Of a stretch of DNA of 64,000 bases, positions 18,699-27,600 are shown piece by piece. The DNA is from Argonema antarcticum A004/B2 (GTDB lineage Bacteria; Cyanobacteriota; Cyanobacteriia; Cyanobacteriales; Aerosakkonemataceae). A model generated the notes under the pieces. The model was not told the DNA's origin. It made no database searches and was given only the letters and a program-made list of their open reading frames with translations. Where the stretch lies: assembly GCF_023333585.1 (NCBI RefSeq), contig NZ_JAIQZN010000015.1:1-64000 (forward strand). Direction: 5' to 3'. How positions within the stretch are numbered: position 1 is the stretch's first letter; every line of letters begins with the position of its first letter. Both the position numbers and the translations under genes were made by a program.

Positions 18699-19532
18699 AT
18701 GACTCTACCCTTACGCAATTCCCGGCTGAAGTTGTCTTGCGGGAAAATTTTCTGGCGTGAAGTTGGTAAAGGGCCAACTTTGGTGTTTCTACACGGTTCT
18801 TGGAGCGATGGCAATCAGTGGCTACCAGTAATTGAGCGTTTGAGTCTGGAATACCATTGCTTAGCACCAGATTTACTGGGGTTTGGGGAATCGGAACAAC
18901 CAGATGTTCACTATTCGATCGAGCTACAGCTAGAGTTTCTGGCTGAGTACTTGAAGGCGTTGAACTTACAACGGGTTTATTTAGTCGGTCATTCCCTTGG
19001 GGGCTGGATTGCTGCCAGCTATGCTCTGAAATATATGGATTGTGTTAGCGGGCTAGTACTGCTGGCACCTGAAGGGGTGAAAGTTGAGGGGGTGAGAAGA
19101 AACTGGTGGTGGGCGCGGTGGTTGATGGAACGTGAAAAGTTAGTGTCTTGGTTGTTGCGATCGATCCCGATTCTGGGAAAATTGGCAAAATACAAATTTC
19201 TTGGTTGGGTAGAGAAAATTAGGCATTTACTAAGCCCCTTGCAACAAATGCTGGAATCACCGGTAGCCTGCCAGCTACTGTTCCAACGACGTAGCGCAGA
19301 AATTGAAGCCGAGTTATTGCAAGATCGATTGCCTTGGCTGAAAATTCCTGTTTTGATTTTGCAAACCGAGCAAGACAATCCCACAGCTTTAGCCCTCAAT
19401 CAAGCCTACGCCAAGCTTGCTCCCGAAGCGCAGCTAAAGTTGCTGTCTGAAAGCGGAAATGATTTACCCGAACAACTAGCCGATGAGGTGGCGAAGTATA
19501 TTCGTCAATTTGTCATTAGTCATTCGCAATGA
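18699..19532 (+). CDS. Alpha/beta hydrolase-fold protein lacking the catalytic histidine
   Basis: The 277-residue protein has an alpha/beta hydrolase core: oxyanion segment VFLHGSWSDGNQW, strand APDLLGFGES, nucleophile elbow GHSLGG (about residue 95) and the acid region QTEQDNPTAL. At the usual catalytic His position the protein reads SESGNDLPEQ, with Asn254 (AAT, 19458-19460) where relatives have GHDLP; no other His is suitably placed except near the extreme C-terminus. It may be an inactive or binding-only member. The 3' end overlaps the convergent coaX by 17 bp. Confidence 0.85.
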   Translation: MTLPLRNSRLKLSCGKIFWREVGKGPTLVFLHGSWSDGNQWLPVIERLSLEYHCLAPDLLGFGESEQPDVHYSIELQLEFLAEYLKALNLQRVYLVGHSLGGWIAASYALKYMDCVSGLVLLAPEGVKVEGVRRNWWWARWLMEREKLVSWLLRSIPILGKLAKYKFLGWVEKIRHLLSPLQQMLESPVACQLLFQRRSAEIEAELLQDRLPWLKIPVLILQTEQDNPTALALNQAYAKLAPEAQLKLLSESGNDLPEQLADEVAKYIRQFVISHSQ

Positions 19533-20397
19533 CGATCGATCGGATTCCCCAGAAAATTAGGTGGGGATCTCTAACTATTTTCGCAGCTAACTGCGGAAAT
19601 AGAGCTTGGAGATTGTTGAAAACGAAAGTGCTTGAGCCTCCTGTCAAAACAATCCGACTTTCTGGAAACTCTTGCCACCAAGCCTGCATAAAATCGGCTA
19701 TTCCAGCTAAAACCGTGTGAATTATACCGCTCTGAATAGCTGATGTTGTATTGAGCGACCATCGTGGCGGTAAAGTTGCGGGTAATTCAATTTCGGGAAG
19801 AGCAGCTGTTCCTTTCGCCAAAGACTGTATCTGCAAAGTCAATCCAGGTAAAATCGCCCCACCGACCAGCTGCCGAGCCCCATCTGCACCCGTGAAGGTA
19901 AAGGCTGTACCGGCATCCATCACCAGTATCGGCCAACCAAAAGTGACTCCAGCGCCCAAAACAGCTAAAGCGCGATCGATTCCCAGTGTGGGATACTTTC
20001 CTTCCAGCGGAATTTGCTCAATAGCGATCGTCCTTACATCGGGATAGTTTTGCCAAATTTCTGTCTGTTGCGGAACAACAGAAGCCAAATACAAAGGCAG
20101 TGGGCGATCGCGATCGTGGAAGCCATCGCCAATAGTGTCTTGAACAAAATCCAACTCCCGGATTAGGCTGGTTTTCAAGAGTTCTCTGTTTAATTTACCT
20201 CTACCCCAAGGCTGATTCATCTCTTGTATAGCTGCTACTGCCAAATGTTCTGTATCCCAAGCACCGCAAAAGGTTTTGCCCATAAACCAAGCCCAGTGCA
20301 GCCGAGAGTTCCCAATTCCTAAAGCCAGCCAAATGTTCTCTCTAAGTTTTAAAGCTTGCCAAATCTCCTTTGCTCTTTTTCTGCGCCAGTTCGTCAC
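19516..20397 (-). CDS. coaX: Type III pantothenate kinase
   Basis: Phosphorylates pantothenate in the first step of coenzyme A synthesis. Family features: the N-terminal phosphate loop WLALGIGNSRLHWAWF (most CoaX have D-x-G-N-T/S; here the Asp position is Gly), the active-site region GIDRALAVLGAG with the catalytic GxDR motif, VMDAGTAFTFTGAD, GGAILPGL and VLTGGSS. Length (293) is slightly above usual. The P-loop Asp change seems tolerated in cyanobacterial relatives, but I cannot verify that here. Gene ends overlap the hydrolase gene convergently. Confidence 0.85.
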   Translation of the reverse strand: MTNWRRKRAKEIWQALKLRENIWLALGIGNSRLHWAWFMGKTFCGAWDTEHLAVAAIQEMNQPWGRGKLNRELLKTSLIRELDFVQDTIGDGFHDRDRPLPLYLASVVPQQTEIWQNYPDVRTIAIEQIPLEGKYPTLGIDRALAVLGAGVTFGWPILVMDAGTAFTFTGADGARQLVGGAILPGLTLQIQSLAKGTAALPEIELPATLPPRWSLNTTSAIQSGIIHTVLAGIADFMQAWWQEFPESRIVLTGGSSTFVFNNLQALFPQLAAKIVRDPHLIFWGIRSIVIAND

Positions 20398-20509
20398 ACT
20401 TTTGCGCTCCTAAACTCATTCATAAGTTTTTTAATAATTCTTCATACTTCAATCATGTAACAATAAAGTCAGACAAAAAACCTGTGGGTTGTCAAGAAGG
20501 AGACTAGAT

Positions 20510-22228
20510 ATGGTAGCGCTCACCGAAAGAACCCAAAAGCGGTTGACAATGGAGACGAGCGAGGTTGCGCCAGAAACAACAGCGATTCGATCGCTAGACT
20601 GGGATCGCGATCGCTTCGACATCGAATTTGGGCTGCAAAACGGCACAACATATAATTCATTTCTAATTCGAGGTGAGCAAACGGCTTTAGTTGACACCTC
20701 CCACGCGAAGTTTCGCCAACTTTATTTAGACACTCTTGCAGGTCTGATCGACCCAGCAGAGATAGATTACCTAATTATCAGCCACACCGAACCAGACCAC
20801 AGCGGTTTAGTCAAAGATATGCTGGAACTGGCTCCCAAAGTCACTGTGGTGGGGTCAAAGGTGGCAATCCAGTTTTTAGAGGATTTTGTACACAGTCCGT
20901 TTAAACGGCAGATAATCAAAAATGGCGACAAGCTGGATTTAGGTAAAGGTCACGAATTAGAATTCGTGATTGCACCCAATTTACACTGGCCCGATACCAG
21001 CTTCAGCTTCGATCGTAAAACCAGTATCCTCTTTACCTGCGATGCCTTTGGGATGCACTACTGTTCCGATCGCACTTTTGATGAGGATTTGGCAGCGATT
21101 AATGAAGATTTCCGCTATTATTACGACTGCCTGATGGGGCCAAATGCCCGTTCCGTGCTATCTGCCTTAAAACGGATGGGGGAATTGCCAGAAATAGGTA
21201 CGATCGCCACAGGTCATGGCCCCCTGCTGCGCCACCACGTTGAAGAACTGACGGGTCGCTACCGGCGGTGGAGTCAAGCGCAAACTAAAGCAGAGACAAA
21301 TGTAGCCGTATTTTATATTTCAGATTACGGATACAGCGATCGCCTCTCTCAATCTATCGCCCACGGCATCACGAAAACTGGCGTCGCAGTGGAGATGATG
21401 GACTTGAAATCAGCCGATCCGCAAGAAGTACAGGAACTGGTAAGCCGATCGGCTGGCTTAGCGATCGCTACACCGCCAGCATCTAACTCTACAGCCCGAT
21501 CTGCTTTAGGAACTGTATTAGCAGCTGCCAAAGAAAAGCAAACTGTCGGCATTTTTGAATGTTATGGTGGCGATGATGAACCCGTCGATCCCCTGGTGAG
21601 CAAATTTAGGGAACTCGGTCTAACAGTAGGATTCCCAGCCATACGGATTAAAGACACACCCAACGAAGCCACCTATCAACTTTGCGAAGAAGCGGGTACT
21701 GACTTGGGACAATTGCTTTCTCGCGATCGCGCTATCAAGCAAAGAAAATCCGTCGATAACGACCTAGAGAAAGCATTGGGACGTATTAGCGGAGGATTGT
21801 ATATTATAACAGCAAAGAAAGGCAATGTCAATGGCGCGATGCTAGCGTCTTGGGTAACGCAAGCCAGCTTCCAACCGTTGGGCATCACAATTGCCGTTGC
21901 CAAAGATCGGGCCATCGAGTCATTGATGCAAGTGGGCGATCGCTTCGTTCTCAATATCTTAGAGGAAGGCAATTACCAAGCCCTAATGAAACACTTCCTC
22001 AAACGCTTCCCACCAGGGGCCGATCGCTTTGCTGGCGTCAAAACCCAGACATCTGAAAACGGTAGCCCAATTCTGACAGACGCCCTCGCCTACGTAGAGT
22101 GCGAAGTCGCAAGTCGCATGGAATGCAGCGACCACTGGATCGTCTACAGCACCGTCCAAGCTGGTCGCGTTTCCAAAGCCGAAGCCCTCACCGCCATTCA
22201 CCACAGAAAAGTGGGCAATTACTACTAA
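20510..22228 (+). CDS. flv3: Flavodiiron protein, Flv3-type (canonical metal ligands)
   Basis: A class C flavodiiron protein that uses NAD(P)H or photosynthetic electrons to reduce O2 to water, protecting photosystem I. Domains in order: metallo-beta-lactamase-like di-iron domain with canonical ligands HTEPDH, LHWPDT and GHGPL (residues about 30-275), flavodoxin-like FMN domain (about 280-420) and a flavin-reductase domain (about 440-572). The ATG at 20510 has AAGGAG eight bases upstream; a TTG at 20489 lies before this site. Flv3 and Flv1 act as a heterodimer and flv1 lies 1.4 kb downstream. Flv4 is the alternative name; the absence of an sll0218-like gene favours flv3. Confidence 0.85.
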   Translation: MVALTERTQKRLTMETSEVAPETTAIRSLDWDRDRFDIEFGLQNGTTYNSFLIRGEQTALVDTSHAKFRQLYLDTLAGLIDPAEIDYLIISHTEPDHSGLVKDMLELAPKVTVVGSKVAIQFLEDFVHSPFKRQIIKNGDKLDLGKGHELEFVIAPNLHWPDTSFSFDRKTSILFTCDAFGMHYCSDRTFDEDLAAINEDFRYYYDCLMGPNARSVLSALKRMGELPEIGTIATGHGPLLRHHVEELTGRYRRWSQAQTKAETNVAVFYISDYGYSDRLSQSIAHGITKTGVAVEMMDLKSADPQEVQELVSRSAGLAIATPPASNSTARSALGTVLAAAKEKQTVGIFECYGGDDEPVDPLVSKFRELGLTVGFPAIRIKDTPNEATYQLCEEAGTDLGQLLSRDRAIKQRKSVDNDLEKALGRISGGLYIITAKKGNVNGAMLASWVTQASFQPLGITIAVAKDRAIESLMQVGDRFVLNILEEGNYQALMKHFLKRFPPGADRFAGVKTQTSENGSPILTDALAYVECEVASRMECSDHWIVYSTVQAGRVSKAEALTAIHHRKVGNYY

Positions 22229-22274
22229 AATCAAAGTGTTTACGTAGTTTTTGCATTAATTGCAGGGTGGGAGG

Positions 22275-22821
22275 ATGCCAGAAGACAAGGGAGAACTAGC
22301 TAAAAATTTAGATTCTGAATTGCAACCTTCTGGCACTCCTCCTGATGAAACTACAGCTCTTTCGCAGGTTGAGGAGCGTTTAGTAAAAGCAAACTCTTCT
22401 GAAGACGTTGTACTTTGGACGCGGGTGCGAGGGGAAATAATTAGACAAAACGGGGAGATATAGCTAGGGACTAGGGGCTAGGGGCTAGGGGCTAGGGAAG
22501 AGGGAAGAGGGAAAAGCTTACTCCGTAAGGGATTATGGACTTCATGTAACAGTTGGAGTTGGCTTAATCGCCCTGGCGGTTGCTATAGTTAGACAGAACG
22601 AGATTAGTAAGGAGGGCGAACATCGACGCTTTCTCGAAAAAGTACAGGTAGCGCGTAGGCTAGGGCTTTCCATTGGTGCTATTACAATAGGTACAGTGCT
22701 TGTTAGCAGTGGGTTCATGTATCCGGGGCTGCTTGTATTAGGAGCAGGACTTTATGAACTTGCACCAGATTTGCTCAAAGAAGCTTTAGGCGGAGGAAAA
22801 GGAAGGAATGAAGACAAGTAA
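22275..22821 (+). pseudogene. Small membrane-protein gene split by a tandem-repeat insertion
   Basis: The first part (ATG 22275, stop 22463) gives a 62-residue acidic segment (MPEDKGELAKNLDSE...) ending EIIRQNGEI. A second open frame, shifted by one and running to TAA at 22821, encodes two membrane helices (VTVGVGLIALAVAIV and SIGAITIGTVLVSSG) but has no start codon. Between them lie GGGGCTA heptamers (22463-22515). The simplest reading is one gene of about 160-180 residues interrupted by repeat DNA; two separate small genes are less likely. The second part overlaps the next start by 14 bp, as in an operon. Confidence 0.55.
22463..22515. repeat. Heptanucleotide tandem repeat (GGGGCTA)n
   Basis: GCTAGGGACTAGGGGCTAGG begins the array, and the unit repeats about four times before passing into GGGAAGA units. 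It belongs to the STRR class of filamentous cyanobacteria. A reverse-complement trace (CCCTAGTCCCTAGCTAT) occurs near 48534. The array breaks an open frame here. Confidence 0.8.
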
Positions 22822-23575
22822 ATTTCCACAAGCTATAAGTTATCGTAGCTTAATTCTCGGAATGATTCTTACCTCAATTACAGCTTATTTACTTGTTGTA
22901 GTTGAGAATAAGCAATTATCTGAAGGAATTAATCAAGTATTAATAATAATTGTAGGAATGACTGTGATTGCTTCTTTAGCTGCTTTTAAACAGTTTATAC
23001 AAGAGATAAAAATAAATGATGAGTCAATTAATTCAGTTTCGTTTTCCTTTGATGAAGCTTTTGCAAGATTAAGTATTGCTGAAGGGAAAGCAAATGCTTC
23101 AAATAATGAAATTATCAACCAAAAGGCTGAAAAAATACAAATTAAATATTCACCGTGGGATTTAAATTTAAATCAGCTATTTGGTCTAGACAACTCATTA
23201 GCTTTGGCGAAATTAAGAATGGAAATAGAAGAAGAAATAAGACGAATTGCTTATGAAAATGGTATGGACATTAATGCACGTCCAATAGGTGTTTTAGGTT
23301 TAGCTGAGGAGCTTGTTTCTAGAGAATACTTACCAACTAATTGGCTGGGAGTACTAAAGGAAATTATACCAGTTTGTCATGAAGCAATTCATGGATTAGA
23401 TTTATCTGATGAGGCTGCTGCTTCCATAGTTAGGGTCGGAGGTCAGCTGCTCGAAGAGCTTCGGTTAGTGTCAGTTGCGGCAGAAATAAGGAAAGAAGCC
23501 TTTCCACAAACATCAGATCTGGCAGCGATGGAATCATTAGAATCTCAAACAACACATAAAAAACCAGAAAAATAG
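22808..23575 (+). CDS. Membrane protein with HEPN/DUF4145-like C-terminal domain
   Basis: The 255-residue protein has two N-terminal helices (about residues 12-29 and 42-60), a Lys/Asn/Glu-rich linker, and a C-terminal all-helical domain (about 118-235): RPIGVLGLAEELV then LKEIIPVCHEAIHGLDLSDE. This resembles HEPN-like DUF4145 folds, where RNxAVHG is expected; here Arg-Asn is Cys-His, so nuclease activity is doubtful. GGAGG and AAGG precede the ATG. The DNA is visibly richer in A+T than the flavodiiron genes on either side, suggesting acquisition. The function is unknown. Confidence 0.6.
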   Translation: MKTSKFPQAISYRSLILGMILTSITAYLLVVVENKQLSEGINQVLIIIVGMTVIASLAAFKQFIQEIKINDESINSVSFSFDEAFARLSIAEGKANASNNEIINQKAEKIQIKYSPWDLNLNQLFGLDNSLALAKLRMEIEEEIRRIAYENGMDINARPIGVLGLAEELVSREYLPTNWLGVLKEIIPVCHEAIHGLDLSDEAAASIVRVGGQLLEELRLVSVAAEIRKEAFPQTSDLAAMESLESQTTHKKPEK

Positions 23576-23643
23576 AGGTTGATAGATGGAATGTAAATAA
23601 TAAAAACCAATGTACATATCCACTTATTAAAAATTATGAGGCT

Positions 23644-25365
23644 ATGACAGAAACCAAACCTCGCGATGTTCAAGTTTTTCCGATAGGTGCAGAAACTACA
23701 GTACTGCGATCGCGCACCTGGGATCGTCTCAAGTTTGAAATCGAATACGCCCTGCAACGGGGTACAACTGCCAATTCTTATGTTATTCAAGGAGATAAAA
23801 AAGCTCTGTTTGACCCGCCAGGAGAATCATTTACGGAAATGTTTCTCAAGGCATTACAGCAGCGCTTTGATGTGAAAAAGATAGAGTATGTAATTCTCGG
23901 TCACGTCAATCCTAACCGTACAGTAACGCTGAAACAACTCCTAGAATTAGCTCCTCAGATTACTTTTGTTTGCTCTAATCCAGGTGCGATCGCTCTACGT
24001 AGCCTCTTACCAGACCAAGAATTAAAAATTACTGTGGTGCGCGGAGAAGAAACCCTCGATTTAGGTAAAGGCCATCAAATAAAATTCATCCCCACACCCA
24101 GTCCCCGCTGGCCGGATCAACTTTGCACCTACGATCCCCAAACGGAAATTCTGTTTACCGATAAGTTTTTCGGGGCCCACATCTGCGGAGATCAGGTTTT
24201 TGACGAGGGTTGGACGGCTTTCAGCGAAGATCGGCGCTATTATTTCGATTGCCTCATGGCTCCCCACGCTCGTCAAGTGGAAACTGCCCTTGACAAATTA
24301 GCTGATTTGTCAGTGAAGTTCTATGCTACTGGTCACGGCCCTCTGGTGCGCTATAGTCTGACTGAGCTAACCCATTCCTATCGGCAATGGAGCGAAAAGC
24401 AACAAGCTCAAGATATGACTGTGGCGCTTATTTATGCTTCTGCATACGGCAATACTGCTACTTTGGCGCAAGCGATCGCACGTGGCATTATCAAAGCTGG
24501 AGTTGGTGTGGAAACTATTAACAGCGAATTTGCCGAACCATCTGAAATTCAAGCAGCAGTGGAAAAATCGGCTGGGTTTATTATCGGTTCTCCCACGCTT
24601 GGAGGTCATGCGCCCACTCCAATTCAAACTGCACTCGGAATAGTGCTATCTACCGCTACCAAAACTAAGCTTGCTGGTGTATTTGGTTCTTTTGGTTGGA
24701 GTGGCGAAGCGATAGATTTGTTGGAAGGGAAATTAAAAGACGCTGGCTATCAATTTGGATTTGAACCTATTCGCGTCAAATTCAAACCCACAGATGTAAC
24801 GCTCAAACTCTGCGAAGAAGCAGGAACCGATTTTGCACAAACTCTGAAAAAGGCGAAAAAAGCCGCAGTACCTAGACAACGGGTTAGCGATTCGCAAGTC
24901 GATCGTACAGAACAAGCTGTAGGACGTATTGTTGGTTCCCTTTGCGTGCTAACAGCCAAGCGAGGTGAAGTTACCAGTGCCATGTTAGCATCTTGGGTTA
25001 CCCAGGCAACTTTTAATCCCCCCGGTCTTACCGTTTCTGTCGCGAAGGATAGAGCGGTTGAATCTCTGACGCATACAGGCGATAAATTTGTTTTGAATAT
25101 CTTGAGAGAAGGGAAGGAATTGCGGAAGCACTTTCTCAAACCTTTTGGCCCAGGAGAAGATCGATTTGCTGGTGTCGCCACTCAAGAGGCGGGAAATGGT
25201 TGTTACATCCTCAATGACGCTCTCGCCTATCTGGAATGCAGTGTGCAAAACCGCATGGAATGTGGGGATCACTGGGTCGTTTATGCCACTGTTGAAAACG
25301 GCAAAGTGCTACATCCAGAAGGACTAACCGCCGTGCATCATCGCAAGTCGGGTAGCCACTATTAA
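23644..25365 (+). CDS. flv1: Flavodiiron protein, Flv1-type (non-canonical di-iron site)
   Basis: A 573-residue class C flavodiiron protein with the same three domains as the upstream paralogue. The di-iron site is altered: the HxExDH motif is GHVNPNR, and the LHWPD position reads SPRWPDQ, while GHGPL remains. Such changes are the hallmark of Flv1/Flv2, which pair with a canonical partner (Flv3/Flv4). FMN-domain motif YASAYGNTATLAQAI is intact. Together with flv3 it should form the O2-photoreducing heterodimer. Flv2 cannot be excluded from sequence alone. It is separated from flv3 by the AT-rich insertion. Confidence 0.82.
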   Translation: MTETKPRDVQVFPIGAETTVLRSRTWDRLKFEIEYALQRGTTANSYVIQGDKKALFDPPGESFTEMFLKALQQRFDVKKIEYVILGHVNPNRTVTLKQLLELAPQITFVCSNPGAIALRSLLPDQELKITVVRGEETLDLGKGHQIKFIPTPSPRWPDQLCTYDPQTEILFTDKFFGAHICGDQVFDEGWTAFSEDRRYYFDCLMAPHARQVETALDKLADLSVKFYATGHGPLVRYSLTELTHSYRQWSEKQQAQDMTVALIYASAYGNTATLAQAIARGIIKAGVGVETINSEFAEPSEIQAAVEKSAGFIIGSPTLGGHAPTPIQTALGIVLSTATKTKLAGVFGSFGWSGEAIDLLEGKLKDAGYQFGFEPIRVKFKPTDVTLKLCEEAGTDFAQTLKKAKKAAVPRQRVSDSQVDRTEQAVGRIVGSLCVLTAKRGEVTSAMLASWVTQATFNPPGLTVSVAKDRAVESLTHTGDKFVLNILREGKELRKHFLKPFGPGEDRFAGVATQEAGNGCYILNDALAYLECSVQNRMECGDHWVVYATVENGKVLHPEGLTAVHHRKSGSHY

Positions 25366-25413
25366 TTTTAGATTTTAGATTTTAGATTTAAAATTAAATC
25401 TAAAATCTAAAAT
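25364..25413. terminator. Long AT inverted repeat between convergent genes
   Basis: AATTTTAGATTTTAGATTT at the left pairs with its complement ending at about 25413. It overlaps the flv1 stop and ends 3 bp before the cpcS stop, so it could terminate both convergent transcripts. The arms are heptamers (ATTTTAG)n of the STRR type seen at 36.2 and 52.0 kb. Confidence 0.6.
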
Positions 25414-25415
25414 TC

Positions 25416-25994
25416 CTACATTCGCTTTTCCAAATACTGACCGATCATCAGTTGCTCACCCGCACGAGAGATTATACTTTGCCGCGTGCGGTAGTTTGTA
25501 CCGATTAGTTTTAATTCTTCCTCAAACACAGAGCCGTTGTACTCTGTCCGCAAACACAATGTTTTGGGATTGGGGAAGTAATATTCGGCGGTGACTGGTT
25601 TGGATGTGGCAAAACCGCGATCGCGATATAGTTTTGTTCCCAATGCTCCAAACAGCGTAGAACCCTTAGATTCTTTGCGTTCTGTCACGGAATCTTTGCT
25701 TTCCCAACTGACTTTAGCCCCACAATTTAAACACGCTTCATCACTTAAACCATGCAGTTGTGCCAATTGGCCCAGTTCTTCACTTCCTGTTTCCAAAAAT
25801 TCAATTGTGATGATACTTACCATTTCCTTAGTTTCTCCATCCGGCAGGGTATAGTAGCGTCGTTCAGAACGCCATTTGCCTTCCGATTCCCGGAAAAAGG
25901 CTGCAATTAAGGATTCTTCAGCTGTTTGGGAAATTCGTAGTAGTGATGTCACAGAAACCAGTCCTTGTGGAAAGTAATTTAAACTGCGTGTCAA
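25416..25994 (-). CDS. cpcS: Phycobiliprotein lyase, CpcS/CpeS family
   Basis: Attaches phycocyanobilin to the Cys-84-type sites of phycobiliproteins. The 192-residue protein shows the lipocalin-fold family signature: SEGKWRSERRYYTLPDGET near residues 37-55, an internal LYRDRGFATSKPVTAEYYF, and LRTEYNGSVFEEELKLIGTN followed by the C-terminal RAGEQLMIGQYLEKRM. Whether it is the S- or U-type subunit cannot be settled. The gene is monocistronic and convergent with flv1; the 220 bp upstream to 26217 shows no other gene. Confidence 0.85.
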   Translation of the reverse strand: MTRSLNYFPQGLVSVTSLLRISQTAEESLIAAFFRESEGKWRSERRYYTLPDGETKEMVSIITIEFLETGSEELGQLAQLHGLSDEACLNCGAKVSWESKDSVTERKESKGSTLFGALGTKLYRDRGFATSKPVTAEYYFPNPKTLCLRTEYNGSVFEEELKLIGTNYRTRQSIISRAGEQLMIGQYLEKRM

Positions 25995-26217
25995 GGTCGC
26001 CCAATACTTCGCAATTTTTTCTTGTCGTGAAGTATGTTAGAAATAACTCTCAGCTTCAGTATCCTGCAATACAGGTTTTATACTTGCTGGGATTGATATT
26101 AGACGCGATCGGGCGCTACTGCATCCTATTACCACATTGCACCACCAGAATCGGGAACGGTTTCCCCCTAAAGAGGCATTTTCCGTAATTGACAATATTA
26201 CCTAAGTGTGAATACTC

Positions 26218-27414
26218 TTAATCAATCAAAACTAACTTGCGAATTAAGGGCTTTTTAGTTTGTTGAGCTAATAAAGCTGATTTTACCAATAGCTTCCAAG
26301 CTGGCATAGATAATACAGATGGAAAAGCAATTTTCATCGCACTAATAAACTTTCCTTGTTTGCAAGCATTCCAGCTACATCGCAGTCGTAGATAAGCTCG
26401 AAAATTCTGAAAATCCGGCATACTATAGCGGTATTCATTACCGATCGTAGCATAGAGCTTTGCCATTATCCAGATGTTAGTATACATTTGCTTTTGCAGC
26501 GAATAATATTGTGGTTTACGGGATAAGATTGCCGCTGCCAAAAGCTGCCAAGCTCCTAGTGAAAAAACCGATGGTAAACAAAGTTTTAGCACAATCAAAA
26601 ACTTTTTTTCTTTGAGAGCAACCAAAGCCCAATGCAGTTTTAGATAGGATTGAATAACGTGAACTTTCGGAACGATTTTGCGGTGCTTTTCGCTGACTAA
26701 AGTATAGATCTTATCCTTCATCAAAATATTGATATCAAGCCGCTTTTCTAGAGTGGATTTTTGATTGTAACCACCAGGCCAAATCGTGCGATAGGCAAGG
26801 CACTGATTAATGAAAATGGCATCGCCAAATTGAGCAATTCGTATCCAAGAGTCAATATCATCACAGACATCTAACTTAGTATCCCAAGCACCAGATTTGA
26901 GAAAAGCATCACGGCTGAAAGCTACTTGAATTGGAGTGCCGAAAGGAACCATCTCCATGAGCATTCCATAATGGATATCTTCTTGAGGAATATAGAAAAC
27001 TTTGCCTGGGCCGGTTTTCCTTGTTCGGCTAATTTCGACTTGTTTGAGATCGACTTGAGCTGCTTGAGTTGAGCAGATTACGGCTTGGGGACGCAGCGCT
27101 AGAGCTCGCGTCATCTCCTCAATGCAGTTGGGGGCCAGATAATCATCGTCATCCATCGGCTTGATCCAATCTCCACTCGCCGCATTCACTGCCGCATTCA
27201 TGGTTGCTGCATGACCCATGTTAGATTGATTGCGATGGTAGACAATGCTAGAGCCCAAACTGCGGATATATTCTTCCGTCTCATCTGAGGAACAGTCATC
27301 AGCCACCACAACTTCACAACGGACAGTTTGTGCAAAAGCAGAATCAATCGCCCGTTTCAGCAAAGACAAGCGGTTGTATGTCGTAATCGCAATACTGAAT
27401 TTAATCTGGGCCAT
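26218..27414 (-). CDS. Family 2 glycosyltransferase with repeated C-terminal helices
   Basis: The protein starts at MAQIKFSIAITTYNRLSLL (ATG 27414; a Met five codons upstream is also possible). The GT-A domain (residues 1-200) has VVVADDCSSDETEEYI and the DXD-type motif MDDDDYLAP. The C-terminal third contains two related blocks of about 40 residues, one around LHWALVALKEKKFLIVLKLC and one around WNACKQGKFISAMKIAFPSV, each ending in a Trp-containing hydrophobic helix (GAWQLLAA, PAWKLLVK). It is probably a polysaccharide or glycolipid glycosyltransferase. No neighbouring sugar genes indicate the product. Confidence 0.8.
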   Translation of the reverse strand: MAQIKFSIAITTYNRLSLLKRAIDSAFAQTVRCEVVVADDCSSDETEEYIRSLGSSIVYHRNQSNMGHAATMNAAVNAASGDWIKPMDDDDYLAPNCIEEMTRALALRPQAVICSTQAAQVDLKQVEISRTRKTGPGKVFYIPQEDIHYGMLMEMVPFGTPIQVAFSRDAFLKSGAWDTKLDVCDDIDSWIRIAQFGDAIFINQCLAYRTIWPGGYNQKSTLEKRLDINILMKDKIYTLVSEKHRKIVPKVHVIQSYLKLHWALVALKEKKFLIVLKLCLPSVFSLGAWQLLAAAILSRKPQYYSLQKQMYTNIWIMAKLYATIGNEYRYSMPDFQNFRAYLRLRCSWNACKQGKFISAMKIAFPSVLSMPAWKLLVKSALLAQQTKKPLIRKLVLID

Positions 27415-27600
27415 CTGTAAACGCCCCATCTATAAAGCTTAGGGGGGGTAAAAAACTGGAAGGGGGTTAGACCCATTTTCCAGCATTCTTACAGAATACG
27501 ATCGAAAAAGTTACCACCGTCAACTGTCTAAAGAAAGAATAAATGGGGGTACAGGAATCTTTTTATCTATCTCCCTTTAACAGCATTAGCTCAAATCGCC

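Noticed and set aside
20489-20509. Upstream TTG start for flv3
   Set aside because: The Shine-Dalgarno AAGGAG lies inside that extension and serves the ATG at 20510.
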